64,000 nucleotides of DNA from Rhodococcus sp. 4CII (GTDB lineage: Bacteria > Actinomycetota > Actinomycetes > Mycobacteriales > Mycobacteriaceae), in the NCBI RefSeq assembly GCF_014256275.1, contig NZ_JACCFE010000002.1:248001-312000 (forward strand). Reading direction: 5' to 3'. Both the position numbers and the translations under genes were made by a program. The notes beneath the pieces were generated by a model that saw only the letters and a list, made by a program, of their open reading frames with translations, did no database searches and was not told the DNA's origin. Shown here in pieces: positions 57,248 to 64,000 of this stretch (position 1 is its first letter; every line of letters starts with the position of its first letter).

Positions 57248-59356
57248 GTGTCGATCACAGACGACATCCACGTCCTCACGCAACCGGTTCACCCCGCCGA
57301 CTGGACCGAACTGGACACCAAGGCCGTCGACACCATCCGGGTGCTCGCCGCCGACGCGGTGCAGAAGGTGGGCAACGGCCACCCCGGCACGGCGATGAGC
57401 CTCGCCCCTCTCGCCTACACCCTGTTCCAGCGGGTCATGCGCCACGACCCCACCGACGCCGACTGGATCGGACGCGACCGCTTCGTGCTGTCCTGCGGAC
57501 ACTCCAGCCTCACCCTGTACATCCAGCTCTACCTCGCCGGCTACGGCCTCGAACTCGAGGACCTCGAGTCGCTGCGCACGTGGGGTTCGAAGACCCCCGG
57601 CCACCCCGAGCACGGCCACACCCGCGGCGTCGAGATCACCACCGGTCCCCTCGGACAGGGACTGGCCTCCGCCGTCGGCATGGCCATGGCCGCTCGCCGT
57701 GAGCGTGGCCTCTTCGACCCCGAGCCCGCGCTCGGCGACAGCCCGTTCGATCACCACATCTACGTCATCGCCTCCGACGGCGACATCGAGGAGGGCGTCA
57801 CCTCCGAGGCCTCCTCCATCGCCGGCGTCCAGCAGCTCGGCAACCTGACACTGATCTACGACGACAACAAGATCTCCATCGAGGACGACACCACCATCGC
57901 GCTGTCCGAGGACACCGCCGCCCGCTACGAGGCCTACGGCTGGCACGTGCAGGTCGTCGAGGGCGGCGAGAACGTCGTCGCCATCGAGGAGGCCCTGAAC
58001 AAGGCCCGCGAGGTCACCGACAAGCCGTCGATGATCCTGCTCCGCACGATCATCGGCTACCCGGCACCGAACAAGATGAACACCGGAGCCGCGCACGGCG
58101 CCGCCCTCGGTGCCGACGAGGTCGCCGCGGTGAAGACGGCGCTCGGCTTCGATCCGGACAAGACGTTCGAGGTCGCCGACGACGTCATCGCGCACACCCG
58201 CAAGGTCGTCGAGCGCGGCGCGCAGGCGCACAAGGAATGGCAGGCCCAGTACGACGAGTGGACGCAGCGCGCCCCCGAGGGCAAGAAGCTCCTCGACCGC
58301 CTGATCGGACGCGACCTGCCCGCCGGCTGGGCCGACGTCCTGCCGACCTGGGAGCCCGACGCGAAGGGACTCGCCACCAGGAAGGCGTCCGCCGCCGTCC
58401 TCAACGCCGTCGGACCGGTTCTCCCCGAACTGTGGGGCGGCTCCGCCGACCTCGCCGAGAGCAACAACACCACCATCAAGGGCGCCGACTCGTTCGGCCC
58501 CACATCCATTTCCACCAGAATGTGGAACGCCGAGCCCTACGGGCGCACCCTGCACTTCGGTGTCCGCGAACACGCCATGGGCTCCATCCTCAACGGCATC
58601 GCCCTGCACGGACCGACCCGCCCCTACGGCGGCACCTTCCTCGTCTTCAGCGACTACATGCGCCCCGCCGTCCGGTTGGCCGCGATCATGAAGACGGCGG
58701 TCACCTACGTGTGGACGCACGATTCCATCGGACTCGGTGAGGACGGGCCCACCCACCAGCCGATCGAGCACCTCGCCGCCCTGCGCGCCATCCCCGGCCT
58801 GTACGTCGTGCGACCCGGTGACGCCAACGAGACCGCCCACGCCTGGCGCGCCGTCCTGGAGAAGGGCTCCGACGAGGCCACCCGGGCCCCCGCGGGTCTC
58901 GCCCTGACCCGTCAGGACCTCCCGGTTCTCGAGGGCACCAGCTACGAGGGTGTGTCCCGCGGCGGCTACGTCCTCGCCGACGCTTCGAACGGGGCGCCGG
59001 AGGTCGTGCTCATCGGAACCGGCTCCGAGCTGCAGCTCGCCGTCGCCGCCCGCGAGGCCCTCGAGGCGGACGGCGTCCCCACCCGCGTGGTGTCCATGCC
59101 CTGCGTCGAGTGGTTCGACGCCCAGGATCAGGCGTACCGCGACGGCGTCCTCCCCCCGACGGTCAAGGCCCGGGTCGCCGTCGAGGCCGGCGTCTCCATG
59201 CCCTGGTACCGCTTCGTCGGCGACGCCGGCGAGATCATCTCCATCGAGCACTTCGGCGCCTCCGCCGACTACAAGACCCTGTTCCGCGAGTTCGGCTTCA
59301 CCGCCGAAGCCGTCACCGCAGCCGCACAGCGCTCGCTCGCACGCGTGAAGGGATAG
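57248..59356 (+). CDS. tkt: Transketolase
   Basis: 702 residues. ThDP enzyme of the non-oxidative pentose-phosphate branch, moving two-carbon units between sugar phosphates. N-terminal GNGHPG with His45, ThDP/Mg motif from GDIEEG (178-183) to DDNK (about 205-208), central PTHQPIEHLAALRAIPG and the C-terminal domain are intact. GTG start with AGGAG nine bases before. First gene of tkt-tal-zwf-opcA-pgl, the order typical of actinobacteria; tal begins 6 bp after it. Confidence 0.96.
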   Translation: MSITDDIHVLTQPVHPADWTELDTKAVDTIRVLAADAVQKVGNGHPGTAMSLAPLAYTLFQRVMRHDPTDADWIGRDRFVLSCGHSSLTLYIQLYLAGYGLELEDLESLRTWGSKTPGHPEHGHTRGVEITTGPLGQGLASAVGMAMAARRERGLFDPEPALGDSPFDHHIYVIASDGDIEEGVTSEASSIAGVQQLGNLTLIYDDNKISIEDDTTIALSEDTAARYEAYGWHVQVVEGGENVVAIEEALNKAREVTDKPSMILLRTIIGYPAPNKMNTGAAHGAALGADEVAAVKTALGFDPDKTFEVADDVIAHTRKVVERGAQAHKEWQAQYDEWTQRAPEGKKLLDRLIGRDLPAGWADVLPTWEPDAKGLATRKASAAVLNAVGPVLPELWGGSADLAESNNTTIKGADSFGPTSISTRMWNAEPYGRTLHFGVREHAMGSILNGIALHGPTRPYGGTFLVFSDYMRPAVRLAAIMKTAVTYVWTHDSIGLGEDGPTHQPIEHLAALRAIPGLYVVRPGDANETAHAWRAVLEKGSDEATRAPAGLALTRQDLPVLEGTSYEGVSRGGYVLADASNGAPEVVLIGTGSELQLAVAAREALEADGVPTRVVSMPCVEWFDAQDQAYRDGVLPPTVKARVAVEAGVSMPWYRFVGDAGEIISIEHFGASADYKTLFREFGFTAEAVTAAAQRSLARVKG

Positions 59357-59362
59357 AACGCC

Positions 59363-60487
59363 ATGACTCAGAACCCCAACCTGCAGAAGCTCTCCGAGGC
59401 CGGCGTCTCGGTGTGGCTCGACGACCTTTCCCGGGACCGCATCGAGTCCGGCAACCTCGCCGAGCTGGTGGCCACCAAGTCCGTCGTCGGTGTCACCACC
59501 AACCCGTCGATCTTCCAGGCGGCGCTCAGCAAGGGCCACGTCTACGACGCGCAGGTCCGTGAGCTCGCCGAGCGCGGCGCCGACGTCGAGGCCACCATCC
59601 GCACCGTGACCACCGACGACGTGCGCGCCGCCTGCGACGTGCTGGCACCGCAGTTCGAGGCGAGCCACGGCGTCGACGGCCGGGTGTCCATCGAGGTCGA
59701 TCCGCGCCTCGCGCACGACACCGACAAGACCGTCGCGCAGGCCGTCGAGCTGTGGAAGATCGTCGACCGCCCCAACCTGTTCATCAAGATCCCGGCCACC
59801 GAGGCCGGCATCCCGGCCATCGCCAAGGTGCTCGGCGAGGGCATCAGCGTCAACGTCACGCTGATCTTCTCCGTCGAGCGCTACGAACTGGTCATGGGGG
59901 CGTACCTGGACGGCCTCGAGGCCGCCAAGTCCGCCGGTCACGACCTGTCCCGCATTCACTCGGTGGCGTCGTTCTTCGTCTCCCGCGTCGACACCGAGAT
60001 CGACAAGCGACTCGACAGGATCGGCACCCCGGACGCTCTCGCGCTGCGCGGCAAGGCGGGCCTCGCCAACGCCCGCCTCGCGTACGCCGCCTACCAGCAG
60101 ATCTTCGAGGTACAGCCGCGGTTCCAGGGTCTGCTGCAGGACGGTGCGCGCCCGCAGCGCGCACTGTGGGCGTCGACGGGAGTCAAGAACCCCGACTACC
60201 CCGACACCCTGTACGTCACCGAACTGGTCGCACCCAACACGGTGAACACGATGCCGGAGAAGACCCTCGACGCCGTCGCTGATCACGGCGACATCCACGG
60301 CGACACGGTGTCCGGCACCGCGGTTGCGTCGCAGGAGGTGTTCGACCAGCTCACCACCGTCGGCATCGACCTGCCCGACGTGTTCGTGGTCCTCGAGGAG
60401 GAGGGCGTCGACAAGTTCGAGGTGTCCTGGAACGAGCTCCTGGAGGCCACCGCGGAGCAGCTCCGCGCAGCAGGTCAGAAGAGCTGA
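59363..60487 (+). CDS. tal: Transaldolase
   Basis: 374 residues, the longer actinobacterial type. Transfers dihydroxyacetone units between sedoheptulose-7-phosphate and glyceraldehyde-3-phosphate. GVTTNPSIFQAA at about 43-54 and the Schiff-base Lys142 (LFIKIPAT) are seen, with NVTLIFSVERYE and VASFFVSRVD following. It is 6 bp after tkt and 3 bp before zwf. Confidence 0.96.
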   Translation: MTQNPNLQKLSEAGVSVWLDDLSRDRIESGNLAELVATKSVVGVTTNPSIFQAALSKGHVYDAQVRELAERGADVEATIRTVTTDDVRAACDVLAPQFEASHGVDGRVSIEVDPRLAHDTDKTVAQAVELWKIVDRPNLFIKIPATEAGIPAIAKVLGEGISVNVTLIFSVERYELVMGAYLDGLEAAKSAGHDLSRIHSVASFFVSRVDTEIDKRLDRIGTPDALALRGKAGLANARLAYAAYQQIFEVQPRFQGLLQDGARPQRALWASTGVKNPDYPDTLYVTELVAPNTVNTMPEKTLDAVADHGDIHGDTVSGTAVASQEVFDQLTTVGIDLPDVFVVLEEEGVDKFEVSWNELLEATAEQLRAAGQKS

Positions 60488-60490
60488 TAC

Positions 60491-62035
60491 GTGAGCGAGC
60501 CCGCAGCGTCGGACGATTGGGTCAATCCACTCCGCGACAGTAGGGACAAGCGCCTGCCGCGCATCGCCGGGCCGTGTGCCCTGGTGATCTTCGGTGTCAC
60601 CGGCGATCTGGCCCGGCGCAAGTTGATGCCCGCCATCTACGATCTCGCCAATCGTGGTCTTCTGCCGCCCGGGTTCGCTCTCGTCGGGTTCGCGCGCAGG
60701 GACTGGTCCGACGAGGACTTCGGCAAGATCGTCCACGATGCGGTGCGCGACCACTCCCGGACGCCGTTCCGGGAGGACGTCTGGGAACGTCTGTCGGAGG
60801 GACTGCGTTTCGTCCAGGGCAGCTTCGACGATCCCGCGGCCTTCCAGCAACTCGCCTCGACGCTCGAGACGCTCGAACGCGAACGCGGGACCGGCGGCAA
60901 TCACGGGTTCTACCTCGCGATTCCGCCGGACGCGTTCCCGGTGGTCCTGAAGCAGCTGTCCGAGGCGGGCCTCGCGCAGTCGAACGATCACCAGTGGCGC
61001 CGGGTGGTCATCGAGAAGCCCTTCGGCCACGACCTCGCGAGCGCACGTGAGCTCAACGCGGTCGTGAACGAGGTCTTTCCCGAGGACACTGTCTTCCGGA
61101 TCGACCACTACCTCGGCAAGGAAACGGTCCAGAACATCCTGGCGTTGCGCTTCGCCAACCAGCTGTTCGACCCGATCTGGAACGCCCACTACGTGGATCA
61201 CGTCCAGATCACCATGGCCGAGGACATCGGTCTCGGTGGTCGGGCCGGCTACTACGACGGCATCGGTGCGGCGCGCGACGTCATCCAGAACCATCTGCTG
61301 CAACTCCTCGCATTCACCGCGATGGAGGAGCCGATCAGCTTCGAACCGTCCGAATTGCAGGCGGAGAAGATCAAGGTGCTCTCCGCCACCAAGCTCGCGC
61401 AGCCGCTCGACGAGACCACCGCGCGCGGACAGTACGCGGGCGGCTGGCAGGGCGGGACCCGCGTGGTCGGCCTGCTGGAGGAGGAGGGCTTCTCGAAGGA
61501 CTCCACCACGGAGACCTTCGCGGCCATCACCCTCGAGGTCGATACCCGCCGCTGGGCGGGTGTGCCGTTCTACCTCCGCACCGGGAAGCGACTCGGCCGT
61601 CGGGTCACCGAGATCGCCGTGATCTTCAAGCGCGCACCGCACCTGCCGTTCGATCAGACGATGACCGAGGAATTGGGCCAGAACGCCCTCGTCATCCGGG
61701 TACAGCCGGACGAGGGTGTGACCATGCGATTCGGGTCCAAGGTCCCGGGATCGAGCATGGAAGTCCGCGATGTCAACATGGACTTCAGCTACGGTCAGGC
61801 GTTCACGGAGTCGTCCCCCGAGGCGTACGAACGTCTCATCCTCGACATGCTTCTGGGTGAGCCCTCCCTGTTTCCCGTCAACGCCGAGGTCGAATTGTCG
61901 TGGGAGATCCTCGATCCGGTGCTCGACGCCTGGGCAGCGGACGGCAAGCCGGAACCGTACGAGGCCGGCACGTGGGGTCCGCCGTCCGCGGACGAAATGA
62001 TGCAGCGCACCGGTCGCGAATGGAGAAGGCCGTAG
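60491..62035 (+). CDS. zwf: Glucose-6-phosphate 1-dehydrogenase
   Basis: 514 residues. First oxidative pentose-phosphate step, making NADPH. Cofactor motif GVTGDLAR (35-42), active-site RIDHYLGKE with Asp205 and His206, and EKPFGHD substrate motif. GTG start. The stop TAG abuts the opcA ATG, fitting the need for OpcA as an allosteric/assembly partner. Confidence 0.97.
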   Translation: MSEPAASDDWVNPLRDSRDKRLPRIAGPCALVIFGVTGDLARRKLMPAIYDLANRGLLPPGFALVGFARRDWSDEDFGKIVHDAVRDHSRTPFREDVWERLSEGLRFVQGSFDDPAAFQQLASTLETLERERGTGGNHGFYLAIPPDAFPVVLKQLSEAGLAQSNDHQWRRVVIEKPFGHDLASARELNAVVNEVFPEDTVFRIDHYLGKETVQNILALRFANQLFDPIWNAHYVDHVQITMAEDIGLGGRAGYYDGIGAARDVIQNHLLQLLAFTAMEEPISFEPSELQAEKIKVLSATKLAQPLDETTARGQYAGGWQGGTRVVGLLEEEGFSKDSTTETFAAITLEVDTRRWAGVPFYLRTGKRLGRRVTEIAVIFKRAPHLPFDQTMTEELGQNALVIRVQPDEGVTMRFGSKVPGSSMEVRDVNMDFSYGQAFTESSPEAYERLILDMLLGEPSLFPVNAEVELSWEILDPVLDAWAADGKPEPYEAGTWGPPSADEMMQRTGREWRRP

Positions 62036-62947
62036 ATGATCATCGACATCCCCTCGACCACCACCGGCCAGGTCAACAAGAAGCTGGTCGAACTCCGGAA
62101 GACCGGCGGGGCGGTGACGCTCGGACGAGTACTCACCCTCGTGGTGTGCACTCGGGACAGTGAGAATTCCGAGGACATCATCGATGCCGCCAACGAAGCG
62201 AGCCGGGAGCATCCCTGCCGGGTCATCGTCGTCGCCCGCGGTTCCCGCGATGCGGAACCCCGGCTGGACGCCCAGATCAGGGTCGGCGGTGACGCCGGTG
62301 CGTCGGAGGTCGTGGTGCTCCGGCTCTTCGGCGAACTCGCCGACCACGAGAGCAGCGTGGTGGTGCCGTTCCTCCTCCCCGACACTCCCGTCGTCGTGTG
62401 GTGGCCGGAGACCGCGCCCGCCGTCCCCGCGAAGGACCCCGTCGGCAAGCTCGCGATCCGGCGCATCACCGACGCCACGGACCGCGAGGATCCCGCCGCC
62501 GAGATCAAGAGCCGCCTCGCGTCCTACACGTCCGGTGACACGGATCTGGCGTGGAGCCGCATCACCTACTGGCGGGGGCTCATTACGTCGGCGGTCGATC
62601 AGCCGCCGCACTCGCGCATCGAATCGGCGGTCGTGTCCGGGCTCGTGGACGAACCCGCCGTCGACATGATCGCCGGGTGGCTCGCCGGGCGCCTCGATGC
62701 GCCCGTCACCCGGCGGGCCGGGAAGTTGTTCGTGACACTGAACTTCGCCGACGGAGGCTCCCTGACCATCAGCCGTCCGCAGACCGGCACGACCGCGACA
62801 CTGTCCCGGACCGGTAAACCCGAGGCGCTGGTGGCCCTGGGCAGGCGGGAGACCCGGGACTGCCTGGCCGAAGAACTACGCAGACTCGACCCCGACGAGG
62901 CCTACGAGGCCGCGCTCGCCGGGCTGACGAAGGTGACGTATGAGTGA
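62036..62947 (+). CDS. opcA: Glucose-6-phosphate dehydrogenase assembly protein OpcA
   Basis: 303 residues. OpcA-family partner of G6PDH, needed for full activity or redox control in actinobacteria and cyanobacteria. Seen: IDIPSTTTGQVNKKLVELR, CRVIVVARG, VVVPFLLPDTPVVVWWP. Starts immediately at the zwf stop and overlaps pgl by 8 bp. Confidence 0.94.
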   Translation: MIIDIPSTTTGQVNKKLVELRKTGGAVTLGRVLTLVVCTRDSENSEDIIDAANEASREHPCRVIVVARGSRDAEPRLDAQIRVGGDAGASEVVVLRLFGELADHESSVVVPFLLPDTPVVVWWPETAPAVPAKDPVGKLAIRRITDATDREDPAAEIKSRLASYTSGDTDLAWSRITYWRGLITSAVDQPPHSRIESAVVSGLVDEPAVDMIAGWLAGRLDAPVTRRAGKLFVTLNFADGGSLTISRPQTGTTATLSRTGKPEALVALGRRETRDCLAEELRRLDPDEAYEAALAGLTKVTYE

Positions 62948-63689
62948 CATCTACGTAGAAGTCCACCCCGACACCGAGACGCTGGTGACGAAGGCCGCGG
63001 AGCGGTTCGTCCACACCGTGGTCGCCGCTCAGAAGGAACGCGGTTCGGCGTCGGTGGTCCTCACCGGTGGCGGAACCGGCATCGGGCTGCTCGAAAAGGT
63101 CCGGGAGAATCCGGGTGCCATCGACTGGCGCGCGATCGACATCTTCTGGGGGGACGAACGCTTCCTCCCGGCCGGCGATCCGGAACGCAACGACGTGCAG
63201 GCGCGGGCCGCGCTGCTCGACCACGTGGACGTCGACCCCGCGCGGGTGCACACCATGCCGGTCGCGGACGGGATCTACGAGAACGATCCGGAGGCGGCTG
63301 CCGTCGCGTATGCGCAGGTGCTCGGGGCGCACGCCGACGGGAAGCAGGTTCCGGTGTTCGACGTCCACCTGCTCGGCATGGGCGGCGAGGGACACGTCAA
63401 CTCGCTGTTCCCCGACACCGACGCGGTCCGCGAGGAGCACCGGTTCGTCGTCGCGGTGACGGACTCCCCGAAGCCGCCGCCGGTACGCATCACGCTGACC
63501 CTGCCCGCGGTCCGGCACGCCGACGAGGTGTGGCTCGTGGTGTCCGGCGAGGCGAAGGCCGAGGCCGTGGCCGCCGCGGTCGCGGGCGCTCCCCCGGTCG
63601 AGATCCCGGCATCCGGGGCCCGCGGCCTCTCGACCACCCGGTGGCTGCTGGACACCTCGGCGGCGTCCCGCCTGCCGAACTCGAACTGA
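62940..63689 (+). CDS. pgl: 6-phosphogluconolactonase
   Basis: 249 residues (DevB/SOL family). Hydrolyses the lactone made by G6PDH. Characteristic segments: VLTGGGTGIGLL, WGDERFLPAGDPERND, HLLGMGGEGHVNSLFPD. The ATG lies inside the end of opcA. Last gene of the operon; a hairpin follows 26 bp after the stop. Confidence 0.95.
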   Translation: MSDIYVEVHPDTETLVTKAAERFVHTVVAAQKERGSASVVLTGGGTGIGLLEKVRENPGAIDWRAIDIFWGDERFLPAGDPERNDVQARAALLDHVDVDPARVHTMPVADGIYENDPEAAAVAYAQVLGAHADGKQVPVFDVHLLGMGGEGHVNSLFPDTDAVREEHRFVVAVTDSPKPPPVRITLTLPAVRHADEVWLVVSGEAKAEAVAAAVAGAPPVEIPASGARGLSTTRWLLDTSAASRLPNSN

Positions 63690-63715
63690 CACGCTCAACC
63701 GACGGGGTCCTCGTC

Positions 63716-63737
63716 GTCCGCCGGTAACCCGGCGGAC
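63716..63737 (+). terminator. Hairpin after the pentose-phosphate operon
   Basis: GTCCGCCGG (63716-63724), loop TAAC, CCGGCGGAC (63729-63737): a perfect 9-bp GC-rich stem just after pgl. No T-run, as is usual in high-GC actinobacteria. Confidence 0.65.
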
Positions 63738-64000
63738 GATCGGGGGTCCCGCTCGACCGGTGTCCGGGTGACCCGGCATTCGGTGACGATCCGACCGGCC
63801 CGGCGGCGGCTCGACATGCTCGTCCCCCGTGTTCCCACTCTCCCACGCCAGTGAACCGGGTTGCCCGCACAGCGCCTCATCGATCGCCCCCACTTCGTCT
63901 CGGAAACTTATGCTCTTTCCCGTTTTGACGCAGCGAGGGACGGATCGGTTCCCGTGCCCCGCAAGAAATCTCGCGGGCGCGGGAACGCCGCTACCCGCTG
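63738..64000. other. Right-edge region without a supported gene
   Basis: No convincing gene. A leftward frame from an ATG at 63817 (after GGGGGA) could encode about 40 residues ending DDEDPVG at 63695, but it runs through the hairpin and has no recognisable features. A rightward GTG at 63954 opens MPRKKSRGRGNAATR and is cut by the window edge, without an SD. Either could be real; neither is annotated as a gene. Confidence 0.4.

Noticed and set aside
57209..62611. 1800-codon open frame opposite tkt-tal-zwf-opcA
   Set aside because: It spans several real genes and their junctions, with a Gly/Val/Asp-rich shadow composition.
63954..64000. Start of a new rightward gene at the right edge
   Set aside because: Only 15 codons are visible, with no SD and no recognisable motif.

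Overview
The window is high-GC actinobacterial DNA that best fits a Rhodococcus of the R. jostii/R. opacus type. This is inferred from gene content and from gene order shared with Mycobacterium tuberculosis; no database search was possible. From right to left it follows, with insertions, the tuberculosis segment Rv1445c to Rv1493: pgl, opcA, zwf, tal, tkt, ctaB, qor, ctaA, ABC transporter, mptB-like, sufR-BCD-S-U-T, ABC-F, acnR, acn, Rv1476-like, ripA, moxR1, DUF58, VWA, fabG1, inhA, hemH, Rv1486c-like, NfeD, SPFH, TVP38-like, mutA and mutB. Most genes are complete. Only mutB runs off the left edge.

Left part (1-19 kb): methylmalonyl-CoA mutase (mutA, partial mutB), a double-hotdog thioesterase, a TVP38-like membrane protein, a SatD-like DNA-binding protein paired with a small membrane protein, then a 10.6-kb bimodular type I polyketide synthase (PKS). 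The PKS has both terminal docking regions but no loading domain, thioesterase or visible partner. It sits where the tuberculosis map has only small genes. Upstream of it lie an SPFH/NfeD membrane pair and a DUF3097 gene.

Middle (19-34.5 kb): cell-envelope and core metabolism. A leftward run ripA, moxR1, DUF58, VWA, fabG1, inhA, hemH links peptidoglycan hydrolysis, a MoxR chaperone set, mycolic-acid-type fatty acid synthesis (FAS-II) and haem synthesis. Divergently, acn (aconitase) is followed by its repressor gene acnR; a sequence matching the published AcnR motif lies between the -35 and -10 of acn. Beyond it are an ABC-F protein and a 71-residue helix-turn-helix protein separated by three tandem 27-bp repeats.

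Inserted block (34.5-41.8 kb): lycopene cyclase, Ku (non-homologous end joining), an MHS-type transporter, a Glu/Leu/Phe/Val dehydrogenase, a divergent LysR regulator and a small secreted protein. None of these is in the corresponding tuberculosis segment.

Right part (41.8-64 kb): the leftward suf Fe-S assembly operon, with a SufR-type operator over the start of sufR and a strong hairpin after sufT; then a rightward envelope/haem group (mptB-like mannosyltransferase, ABC transporter, secreted protein, ctaA), qor, ctaB, and the pentose-phosphate operon tkt-tal-zwf-opcA-pgl ending in a hairpin.

Several start codons were moved from the longest reading frame because a Shine-Dalgarno (SD) sequence or family length favours an internal start (moxR1, ripA, ABC-F, the small HTH gene, ctaB, DUF3097). 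Functions come from reading the proteins and recalled family knowledge.
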